Below are positions 1 through 6,587 of a DNA stretch of 13,275 bases, one piece after another; position 1 is the stretch's first letter, and each line of letters begins with the position of its first letter. A model generated the notes under the pieces. The model saw only the letters and a program-made list of their open reading frames with translations, was not told the origin of the DNA and did no database searches. The stretch lies in the NCBI GenBank assembly GCA_964587655.1, contig CAZPMT010000149.1, positions 1 to 13,275 on the forward strand. Reading direction: 5' to 3'. This DNA is from CAZPMT01 sp964587655 (GTDB taxonomy: Bacteria; Hydrogenedentota; Hydrogenedentia; Hydrogenedentales; SLHB01). The translations under genes and the position numbers were made by a program.

Positions 1-55
1 TGGTGTAGATTTGATACGACAAACCTCGAAAACCTATTATTTCACAAGCTCTCAG
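1..55. repeat. Left arm of an exact 55-bp inverted repeat
   Basis: Positions 1-55 are the exact reverse complement of 4867-4921. Identity ends at position 56, and the repeat begins at the very first base of the window, so its true outer limit cannot be seen. The arm is AT-richer than its surroundings and has the short internal direct repeat AAACCT. It lies 75 bp beyond the stop codon of the SEFIR gene. No transposase or recombinase is encoded between the arms, so I do not call it a transposon end. Confidence 0.95.
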
Positions 56-129
56 ACATGAACTTCGTATCCCGTTACTCTGGAAGTCAACGAGATCGAT
101 TGAGCGTGTAGTTGTATCCGTTTGAACCA

Positions 130-1566
130 CTACGGTCGTGTCGCCAGAAGCTCGTATCCGAGCAGTGCCGCCGGGTCGAACGAGTCGAACTCCCACCTCG
201 GCACTCCTCGATAACCGTCTTGATAGCTCTTGAGCAGCGGCTCCAGATCTTTCGGAGAGTCAATGGCAAGAAGGCCTTTGACCCGATTGAAGTAGGCCTT
301 TGATGCTGACCGCGCGAAAATCTCGAAGGGACCATTGAATCGCCCTGCATATAAGAGAGTCTCCGGCCGCCAATGATCCGAACGCTTCTTAGCCTTTATC
401 TCTACGCGTATAAAAGCCACAAAATCCGCCTGGAGCAGATAACGGAATTCGATTCCTATTCCTTTACAGCGCTCGTGCAGTAAATCGGCTCTGACAGACA
501 ACCTATTCAATTGCAGTCTCCGGTTACGATGCTCCAGGGATTCCAGGTTCCGCCTAAATCTAGCAAAACTGACCGTTGCGCCTGTCCCGCAATCGGATTC
601 GGCCGCAACGTAGTAATGGTGTTCGAGCAGGTAGTTTGCCCCCTCAAACCACTCCTTTTTCAGGAACACTGCGAGAACGTACAGAAACAACTCGTGAACC
701 AGAAACTTGAAGTTGTCGAAGTCCCGCTCAGACCATGAGGAAATGTGCGCAGGCCTACTCATATACGGTATCAGACTCTCGAAAAAGCGATGCGTCGTTT
801 GCGCAAATTCTGTCGTTGGCGAATACTGAGCGACAGTCAAAAAGAGCTCGATGGCTTGGTTACGATATGGCAGGAATTCCTCGATACTTTCTATCACTGC
901 ATCGTCAAACTCTCCGTCAGGTTTGGATAGCCTGAAGCGCTCGAGGTTCGAAGCGAAGGTCGTGCAGTACTCGTCAAATGCACCGGCAGCGTATGTCCTG
1001 CTATTTTTGATCGCATCAACACATCTCTTGAAGCTCGCCGTCGTACCAAGCGATATGTGCTCCCCCTCAGTCAGAAACGATGGCCTGCTGCCAAGCTCGG
1101 GCTTGACGTGAAGGGGTTTGTCAAATATCCATCTCAGCAGCCTTTCAAAACTTTCAGAATATGTATCGGGCTCGCTCAGATCGATGTATATCCGTGACTT
1201 GTAGTATGTTGGAAGACAAGGCTTGCCTTCTTTGTCCTTCTCGCGAACGATAGCCACGAACTTCTCCTGGTCTTGTTTCTCGTATACTTCCTTGGAGATC
1301 ATCTGGGTCTCAGTTCCTACGCCACCAGCGCGACCGTCGGCTTTAGCCGCATACGTTTGATCAGAGATGATCGCCACCTTCCTAATCTCTGGGTTCGTAA
1401 CCATCTGCTCCATGAAAGCGACGGCGTCCTGGCCTTCCTTGAGATCCCACTTATCGAGGATCACATCAACCTCAGACTCGCGTAACTGTGTAGCCAAGTC
1501 CACGACCCACTGCTCGTGCTCGCGACTCGACCAGCTATACGAAATGAAGAGCTTCGGTGCTGTCAT
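130..1566 (-). CDS. SEFIR/TIR-domain protein, candidate anti-phage effector
   Basis: The predicted protein has 478 residues. Residues 4 to about 165 look like a SEFIR-type TIR domain: KLFISYSWSS at 5-14, the box DVILDKWDLKEGQD at 34-47, GGVGTETQ at 81-88 and RIYIDLS further on. Glu86 is my candidate for the glutamate used by NAD-cleaving TIR domains. The remaining 310 residues are rich in predicted helix and aromatic residues and match no family I recognise; they may sense the trigger or oligomerise. Bacterial SEFIR proteins have been linked to NAD depletion during phage infection; that role here is inference. I chose the ATG at 1566 because AGGGGA lies 9 nt upstream and the domain starts at once; a 34-residue upstream extension to 1668 lacks domain content. 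Base composition is closer to balanced than in the neighbouring transporter (1201-1260 has 29 G+C of 60; 2521-2580 has 42), which suggests transfer. It has no obvious partner genes. Confidence 0.82.
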   Translation of the reverse strand: MTAPKLFISYSWSSREHEQWVVDLATQLRESEVDVILDKWDLKEGQDAVAFMEQMVTNPEIRKVAIISDQTYAAKADGRAGGVGTETQMISKEVYEKQDQEKFVAIVREKDKEGKPCLPTYYKSRIYIDLSEPDTYSESFERLLRWIFDKPLHVKPELGSRPSFLTEGEHISLGTTASFKRCVDAIKNSRTYAAGAFDEYCTTFASNLERFRLSKPDGEFDDAVIESIEEFLPYRNQAIELFLTVAQYSPTTEFAQTTHRFFESLIPYMSRPAHISSWSERDFDNFKFLVHELFLYVLAVFLKKEWFEGANYLLEHHYYVAAESDCGTGATVSFARFRRNLESLEHRNRRLQLNRLSVRADLLHERCKGIGIEFRYLLQADFVAFIRVEIKAKKRSDHWRPETLLYAGRFNGPFEIFARSASKAYFNRVKGLLAIDSPKDLEPLLKSYQDGYRGVPRWEFDSFDPAALLGYELLATRP

Positions 1567-1846
1567 ACGCCTGTGTCCCCTTTTCCGCGCAATGGGTCCC
1601 TCGGCAGGATTGCAAGCCTCTTTTTCGCGTTGTGGGGTTAGTTTGGCATAGATTGCTGTGATGTGCAAGGGGGTTGTTCGAGCGCGTGGTGAAGGTTCAG
1701 TCGCGGGGGTATAGGGATGCGTTGAAGTTGCAAGGACTCAAGAGACAGAAAGGACGTGCAGAGGAGGGTCACGTTTGTGAATGCGCCCGTTGCTGGCCGT
1801 TTCCATTCCGAGCACCGGCTGGCCGCTTTGTGTCGCTGACTCCGGG

Positions 1847-3151
1847 CTAGTTGACGACGCGGATTTTCCCTTGGTGTTCACGTAGGGGATAACGGATAAA
1901 GAGCAGAAACGCCCCGATGCAGGCGAGCCCGGCCAGGAACGCCATGAGCTTGAGTCCGTACGCCGTAGGTTTACCGCTTCCGCCGAGATAGGGAACGATG
2001 GTGACGGTCAGCGCGGAAAGCCCGAGCATTATCTTTTGCATGACTCCCGTTACGCCGATGAAGATGGCTTCACGGCGGTGGCCGGTGAGTTGGGCGTCGT
2101 GGTCAATGACGTCGCTGAGAATGGCGTACGGCAGGACCATGAAGCCGGCGAGTGGCGCGCCGAGCATTGAAAAGATGACGGCGCTTTGCAGAAATAGGCC
2201 GCCGAACGGGAGGCGCCCGACCAGGCAGAACGCCATCATGGCCAGGCCGCTGCCGAGGAAGGTGACGAGCATCATGGCGTACTTGCCGAGCCTTGTGGCC
2301 AGGGCGTTGAACACGAAGAAGAAGACGAAGTTGACGGCTACGAAGGGGATCATCAACTTGGTGACGTCGCCTTCGCTGCGGCCGAGATAGCTGATCGTCC
2401 AGTGGGGAATGATCACGATTATGGCGTTAAGGCCGAACCAGTACACGGAAATCGCGGCCATGGCGATCCGGCACGGGCGGTTTCGCAGCGCAAGTGCGAC
2501 GGATTCCAGATAACGCAAGGGCTCCTGCGCCGCATCCGCATGCTTGGTCCCTTCGCGTAGCCGCGTGGCGGCTGGAAGGTAGAAGATAACTACCAATATG
2601 GACGCCGCGCCCGCCAGCACAACCCAGCCCCATTGCTGTAAGACCGTTCCGGCCATCGTGAACAAGACGTTGGTGATCACCATGAAGACGGACTGGGCGG
2701 TCGTAAGATCGACGCGTTCCTTCAAGTCCGAGGTGATCTCCGGTATCAATGCCAGATAGGGCGTGAAGGCGGTAGTGTATAGGACGAAGTAGATTGGAAT
2801 CAGGATGCCGGCATAGACGGCATTGGTCCAATGCATCTCGCCAACCGGCGGCACGAACAGCAAGAAGAAGACCATCACGAAGGGCAGAATTCCGAGACGC
2901 ATGAACGGCAGCCGCCGGCCCCAGCGGGATTGGCAAACGTCGCTCCAGTGGGCGATCAGCGAGCAAGTGGCGCCCTCGGTAACGCGGCCGATCAGGAACA
3001 GCAGGCCGAAAAGCGCGGCGGGCACGAGATGCGGCTTATCCGGCGGCACGTACCGGACCAATAGCCACTGCACCACCATGAGGTCCGGCAGTGTCATGCT
3101 CAACGCGGCCATGCCATAGTACAACTTGGTGCTGAACGGCAGTCGCGGCAC
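1847..3151 (-). CDS. GPH-family (MelB-like) sugar:cation symporter, MFS
   Basis: A 434-residue integral membrane protein with about 12 hydrophobic segments, the usual length for the glycoside-pentoside-hexuronide:cation symporter family. Family signatures are visible: HWSDVCQSRWGRRLPFM at 68-84 (loop 2-3), PYLALIPEIT with a following ERVDL at 131-149, and SDVIDHDAQLTGHRREAIF at 346-364, which corresponds to the conserved C-terminal cytoplasmic loop of MelB-like proteins. It is expected to import a sugar or glycoside with Na+ or H+ across the inner membrane; the substrate cannot be read from the sequence. The start is GTG at 3151, with GGAG 9 nt upstream. No catabolic enzyme sits beside it, so the sugar link is weak. 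It lies 196 bp downstream of the lipoprotein gene, and a strong hairpin (3259-3290) sits in that gap, so it may be transcribed separately or attenuated. Confidence 0.85.
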   Translation of the reverse strand: MPRLPFSTKLYYGMAALSMTLPDLMVVQWLLVRYVPPDKPHLVPAALFGLLFLIGRVTEGATCSLIAHWSDVCQSRWGRRLPFMRLGILPFVMVFFLLFVPPVGEMHWTNAVYAGILIPIYFVLYTTAFTPYLALIPEITSDLKERVDLTTAQSVFMVITNVLFTMAGTVLQQWGWVVLAGAASILVVIFYLPAATRLREGTKHADAAQEPLRYLESVALALRNRPCRIAMAAISVYWFGLNAIIVIIPHWTISYLGRSEGDVTKLMIPFVAVNFVFFFVFNALATRLGKYAMMLVTFLGSGLAMMAFCLVGRLPFGGLFLQSAVIFSMLGAPLAGFMVLPYAILSDVIDHDAQLTGHRREAIFIGVTGVMQKIMLGLSALTVTIVPYLGGSGKPTAYGLKLMAFLAGLACIGAFLLFIRYPLREHQGKIRVVN

Positions 3152-3258
3152 TTACTCATGCTCCAAGCACGGCGCGGTTGGAATTCTCCCTCGGCACGCC
3201 ACGCGCGTCCACTCTGTCCACGCGGAAGACGTGAACGTGCGGCGCGTGTGCGTCCACG

Positions 3259-3290
3259 TCCGAAGCCGCACACTCACTGGCGGCTTCGGA
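3259..3290. other. GC-rich hairpin, 11-bp perfect stem, between two genes
   Basis: Arms TCCGAAGCCGC (3259-3269) and GCGGCTTCGGA (3280-3290) are perfect reverse complements around a 10-nt loop. It lies 58 nt past the stop codon of the lipoprotein gene and about 108 nt before the GTG of the symporter, both read on the minus strand. No T-run follows on either strand, so a simple intrinsic terminator is not supported. A 3' stability element or attenuator between the two genes is possible. The nearby 3205-3260 region also repeats the hexamer GTCCAC three times. Confidence 0.7.
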
Positions 3291-3347
3291 TGGAAACGCG
3301 AACGCTTCGCTCTGATGCGCGCAGGAACTGACCGAAGCTTAGCCGTG

Positions 3348-3788
3348 TCAGAGACCTTCAATACTCATGTCGGTAAACAGCCAACCGGCCTTGCCCTTCT
3401 TAGCGACGAACCCGACGGTGACGCTTCCCTGGGAGTTATCGCATTGGATCCCCGAAATGGTGGCCGTACCATCTTTGATGGCGGTTTGCGCCGCGACGAA
3501 GGAGATCTCGAGGCCGTCGAAATAACCCGCCTGGTTGCAGTCGTCGACGAACTTCCGAAGGGCGGCTTTGTCCGCGGCCTGATAATCGTAACCATCGTGC
3601 GCAAAATTCTCCGCGTACATGGCCACTATCTTGTCGATGTTCTTTTCAGCCATGACGGCCTTCCACGACGTGAGTAAGGCCTGGACCGCCTCAGCGTCGC
3701 TTGGGCCCTTGCCGCCGGTAGCGCAGCCGGCCACACATGCAATGACCAACACCAGCACTCCAATCCACCCAACAAGCTTGCCTTTCAT
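3348..3788 (-). CDS. Small lipoprotein with NTF2/SnoaL-like domain
   Basis: The protein has 146 residues. The N-terminus is a lipoprotein signal: Lys2 and Lys4, a hydrophobic stretch at 5-20, and a lipobox VAGC with Cys22 as the lipidation site. Residues 33-146 have the pattern of the NTF2-like/SnoaL (DUF4440-type) cone-shaped fold: helix AVQALLTSWKAVMAEKNIDKIVAMYAENF split over 34-62, a central helix KAALRKFVDDC, then strands ending in GWLFTDMSIEGL. This fold often binds small hydrophobic ligands or acts as an accessory domain; no catalytic residues can be assigned. It should sit on the periplasmic side of a membrane. The start is the ATG at 3788 with AGGAG 7 nt upstream. It lies 121 bp downstream of tetR on the same strand. 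Function unknown. Confidence 0.8.
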   Translation of the reverse strand: MKGKLVGWIGVLVLVIACVAGCATGGKGPSDAEAVQALLTSWKAVMAEKNIDKIVAMYAENFAHDGYDYQAADKAALRKFVDDCNQAGYFDGLEISFVAAQTAIKDGTATISGIQCDNSQGSVTVGFVAKKGKAGWLFTDMSIEGL

Positions 3789-3823
3789 ACGTCCTCTCCT
3801 TTCTCTGGTTTCCGCTTATCTTA

Positions 3824-3848
3824 GCGTTCCTGCAAGAGCAGGAGACGC
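3824..3848. other. Hairpin upstream of the lipoprotein gene
   Basis: The sequence GCGT-TCCTGC-AAGA-GCAGGA-(G)-ACGC forms a 10-bp stem with a 4-nt loop and one bulged base. It lies 36-60 nt before the lipoprotein ATG at 3788 and 62 nt past the tetR stop on the minus strand. There is no T-run after it. A leader structure of the lipoprotein mRNA, an operator or the end of the tetR transcript are all possible. Confidence 0.55.
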
Positions 3849-3909
3849 GTACAACCCCTGTCAAAGCCCACTCGATGCACTACTACCCTCGTGACAATGC
3901 CTACCCTCC

Positions 3910-4620
3910 TTAGAGTGTTTCCGCGAACAGCGTCAATCCTATCCGGCGGGCGGTCTCGTCATAGTCCCACTCGCAGGAACGCGGGCGCCAGCCGACACCG
4001 TCGAAAAGGTAACGGATATGCTGGCGCAACGCCGTCAGCGGGTCGGCCAAGGACATCGCCACGAGCGGCGCGCCGCCCGTCATGGCCGCGGCCCACCCGT
4101 CAACCATTGTCCACAGCGTGAAACACAGCGCTTGGGGCTTCTCGCCGGGACCAAGCTTCAGATCTCCCGCGGCAATAGCCTCCTCGATCGGCCGTAGCAG
4201 TGTTGCGACTACACGCTCCTTCACTCCCGACATCTCCGTCTGCAACGCGGGCGACACCCGCGGGAGAACGGTCTCCGCGTCGATGGTTCTCAAGATGCGC
4301 ATGTTGTGGACGAAGAGTTGCGGATCGTGGCTGATGGATTCACCCACGGCGAACATTCTCTCTCGCGCACGTCCGGAGAACTCAAGCGCACGTTCCATAA
4401 CCGCCAGCAATTCCCGTCCGCATTGAATGCCCAACTTGGCGATCAGGTTTTCCTTGCATCCAAAACGATCATAGACGGTCGCCCTCGAGAAGCCCGTATC
4501 CTCCGCTACCCGCCCGAGCGTCAGGGCGTGAAAGCCCTCTTCGAGGAAGATGCGGTGCGCAATGTCGAAGTACAATTCGTCCCGCGTCAGGAGTTCCAAC
4601 TCCTTGCCCTTCGGTGGCAT
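3910..4620 (-). CDS. TetR/AcrR-family transcriptional regulator
   Basis: The protein has 236 residues from the ATG at 4620, a normal TetR length. Residues 12-60 are the DNA-binding region: a first helix (ELYFDIAHRIFLEEGF, 15-30), then the helix-turn-helix LTLGRVAEDTGFSRATVY at 33-50 followed by DRFGCKENLI, the classic TetR signature. Residues 65-236 form the helical ligand-binding and dimer domain, which is divergent and gives no hint of the ligand. In-frame ATGs at 4641 and 4731 exist but lack a ribosome binding site and add residues without a TetR pattern; the site before 4620 is itself weak, so the start is uncertain. The gene is divergent from the FAD oxidoreductase at 5079, with a perfect palindrome at 4753-4776 between them. 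It probably represses itself and that pair. A TATACT-like -10 on the minus strand at 4696-4701 could serve tetR, but its -35 match (4722-4727) is 20 nt away. Confidence 0.88.
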   Translation of the reverse strand: MPPKGKELELLTRDELYFDIAHRIFLEEGFHALTLGRVAEDTGFSRATVYDRFGCKENLIAKLGIQCGRELLAVMERALEFSGRARERMFAVGESISHDPQLFVHNMRILRTIDAETVLPRVSPALQTEMSGVKERVVATLLRPIEEAIAAGDLKLGPGEKPQALCFTLWTMVDGWAAAMTGGAPLVAMSLADPLTALRQHIRYLFDGVGWRPRSCEWDYDETARRIGLTLFAETL

Positions 4621-4752
4621 TTTCGATAAGTCCCGTACCATGAATATGGACTGAAACTCCGAGTGGCGGCTGAAACCGCATCCGTACTTATGTCCAGTAT
4701 ATTGACATGATGCTGCCTTTAAGTCAAGCATGTTAAAAAATAAAGGTTGTTA

Positions 4753-4776
4753 GATTTAAGACTAGAGTCTTAAATC
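4753..4776. promoter_or_regulatory. Perfect palindrome, probable TetR-family operator
   Basis: Arms GATTTAAGACT (4753-4763) and AGTCTTAAATC (4766-4776) are perfect reverse complements around AG. A 24-bp near-continuous palindrome is typical of TetR-family operators. It lies between the divergent tetR and FAD-oxidoreductase genes, 10 bp upstream of the -35 box of the plus-strand promoter, where a bound dimer could block RNA polymerase. Assigning it to this particular TetR protein is inference from position and symmetry. Confidence 0.8.
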
Positions 4777-4786
4777 AAGATATGTG

Positions 4787-4816
4787 TTGACAAGAAGGAC
4801 TGGCGTACCGTACAAT
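4787..4816 (+). promoter_or_regulatory. Sigma70-type promoter for the redox gene pair
   Basis: A perfect -35 TTGACA (4787-4792) is followed after 18 bp by TACAAT (4811-4816), which matches the -10 consensus at five of six positions. Transcription would begin near 4823 and give a leader of about 255 nt before the ATG at 5079; the right arm of the 55-bp inverted repeat lies inside that leader. The palindrome at 4753-4776 is just upstream. Confidence 0.7.
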
Positions 4817-4866
4817 CGGACCGAACAGATCTCTCGAAGTGCCATGCCTCGCGGTCAAGGGCCGAA

Positions 4867-4921
4867 CTGAGAGCTTGTGAAATAATAGGTTTTCGAGGTT
4901 TGTCGTATCAAATCTACACCA
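4867..4921. repeat. Right arm of the exact 55-bp inverted repeat
   Basis: This arm is the exact reverse complement of positions 1-55. The match stops at 4866 on the inner side; the outer side cannot be tested because the partner arm starts at the window edge. It falls in the untranslated leader of the FAD oxidoreductase gene, about 45 bp after the predicted transcription start. The length of exactly 55 bp and the location of the partner at the window edge resemble a k-mer overlap in an assembly graph. Confidence 0.95.
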
Positions 4922-5078
4922 CAATGGCTTCCAATATTGACCCAGGTTGCACGATCTCGGTCATGGGAGACATCTGAGAGCACCCAAATGCTTCTGACAG
5001 ATCGCCGATCTTCAAAAATTCACAAACTCTGAGTCCTCTTGCGGTGCTTTCGAGGGGATTCTGACAGGGGACTGCGCT

Positions 5079-6578
5079 ATGCAACACTACGATGCCGTAA
5101 TCATTGGTGCGGGCAACGGCGGCCTTACGGCGGCAGCTACCCTCGCGAAAAAGGGCGCCCGCGTGCTGATTCTGGAACGGCACAATATCCCAGGGGGATG
5201 CGCGACCAGCTTCTGCCGGGGGAGGTTCGAGTTCGAGACGGCCCTGCATCAGTTGAGCGGCTTGGGCGTCGAGGCCAATCCGGGGTCTTTGCGGACAGCG
5301 CTCGAAGCGCTCGATGTCCTCGACAAAGTGGAATTCGTCGTAAGCGACGAGCTGTATCGCACGGTCCTCCCTGGGGGACGGGACATCACGTTGAAAGCGA
5401 ACAAGAAAGAGATAATTTGCGAACTGCAGAGGCAGTTCCCGCATGAGAAGGATAGGATCGAGGAGTTTTTTGAATTTCTGTACGCCTTTTTCATGGAGGT
5501 GATCAGCGTTGCCTACATGAATGATCCTGATCCAACGCGCGAGAAGTATCCGCGTGCCTACAAGTACATGCTGAAGACTGCTCAGGAAGCATTGGACGAT
5601 TTCTTCCAGGACGCCTCACTCCGCAGAGTCCTGACGACGTACTGGGGCTATCTGGGTCTGCCGCCTCGCTTCATGCCGTTCGTGGACTGGGTGCTGATGT
5701 TCATCACGTACATTGAGTACAAGCCCCAGCACGTCAAAGGCTGCTCCCAAGCGCTGTCGAATGCGATTGCTGACACAATACTGTCCCATGGCGGAGAGAT
5801 CCGCTACAACTGCGCCGCAAGAAGAATCGTGGTCGAGGATGGCAGGGTAAAGGGAGTCGTCACGGAGTGCGACGAGGAGATCGGAGCGGAGTTCGTGATC
5901 TCCAACGCATCCAAGCTGACGACCTACGTGGATCTGATCGGCGGCAACCACCTTCCACAAAATCTGCTCGCCGAGATGGGGGGCAATGCCATCGGTGCAT
6001 CGGCTATGACTGTCTACGTGGGGCTGGACCGCACGCCTGATCAGTTGGGCATTACCCACACCACGACGTTCATCAGCGCGGCTGCCGACGAAGATCGCGA
6101 GTATGAGGCCACGAAGACCCTCGGATTCGGCGAGGAAAGCGCGCTGATGATAACCTGCTACACGAAAATGGACCCGAGTTTCTCGCCGGCAGGCACTACC
6201 ATGGCGGCTCTCGTAACGCTGCAATACGCGAAGCCATGGCTTGAGGTTCCGCCGGCGCAGTATGCCGCCGAGAAGTATCGCGCCGCGAGCGCCATGCTGG
6301 CTCGCGCCGAGACAGTATACCCGGGGCTGCGAGAGCACATTGAAGAGATGGAGATCTCGACGCCCATCACCCATATGCGATATCTGGGGCACCCCGGCGG
6401 CGCTTTCTACGGTTTCGACCAACATGTCAGGAATTCAACATCCTTTGTGTCTCAAAAGCCGCCTATTGAAGGGCTTTTCCTCACTGGGGCATGGGCGTCT
6501 TCGGGCGGATTCCAACCCACGTTAGAGTACGGCGTCGAGACGGCGCAACGAGTCCTGCGCAAACTTGGGACTCGATAG
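5079..6578 (+). CDS. FAD-dependent oxidoreductase, CrtI/RetSat (phytoene desaturase-like) family
   Basis: The protein has 499 residues, the normal length for this flavoprotein amine-oxidase/CrtI-type family. Residues 4-45 form the FAD-binding Rossmann fold: YDAVIIGAGNGGLTAA, the acidic strand end LILERH, then PGGCATSF. The C-terminal FAD-closing motif is at about 465-492 (GLFLTGAWASSGGFQPTLEY then GVETAQ). Relatives desaturate, saturate or isomerise carotenoids, retinol and other isoprenoids or lipids. No carotenoid synthesis genes are nearby, so the substrate is open. The start is ATG at 5079 with AGGGG 8 nt upstream. The next gene begins 9 bp after the stop, its ribosome binding site overlaps this stop codon, and it encodes an electron-transfer flavoprotein, so this enzyme may be reduced by that partner and act as a reductase. 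It is likely repressed by the divergent TetR. Confidence 0.85.
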   Translation: MQHYDAVIIGAGNGGLTAAATLAKKGARVLILERHNIPGGCATSFCRGRFEFETALHQLSGLGVEANPGSLRTALEALDVLDKVEFVVSDELYRTVLPGGRDITLKANKKEIICELQRQFPHEKDRIEEFFEFLYAFFMEVISVAYMNDPDPTREKYPRAYKYMLKTAQEALDDFFQDASLRRVLTTYWGYLGLPPRFMPFVDWVLMFITYIEYKPQHVKGCSQALSNAIADTILSHGGEIRYNCAARRIVVEDGRVKGVVTECDEEIGAEFVISNASKLTTYVDLIGGNHLPQNLLAEMGGNAIGASAMTVYVGLDRTPDQLGITHTTTFISAAADEDREYEATKTLGFGEESALMITCYTKMDPSFSPAGTTMAALVTLQYAKPWLEVPPAQYAAEKYRAASAMLARAETVYPGLREHIEEMEISTPITHMRYLGHPGGAFYGFDQHVRNSTSFVSQKPPIEGLFLTGAWASSGGFQPTLEYGVETAQRVLRKLGTR

Positions 6579-6587
6579 GAGATCACA

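Noticed and set aside
1567..1668. 34-residue N-terminal extension of the SEFIR protein
   Set aside because: The SEFIR domain begins right after the ATG at 1566, which has its own AGGGGA site; the extension has no domain pattern.
3824..3848. Intrinsic terminator for tetR
   Set aside because: The stem is good, but no run of T follows on either strand.
1..4921. Composite transposon bounded by the 55-bp inverted repeats
   Set aside because: No transposase, recombinase or target duplication can be seen, and the outer flank of the left arm is outside the window.
4924..4977. 17-codon plus-strand frame in the leader of the FAD oxidoreductase gene
   Set aside because: No ribosome binding site precedes it, since the 55-bp repeat arm lies directly upstream, and the peptide shows no regulatory-leader pattern.
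5616..6425. Long minus-strand open frame (269 codons) inside the FAD oxidoreductase gene
   Set aside because: It lies wholly antisense to a strongly supported gene and has no recognisable domain; open antisense frames are common at this GC content.
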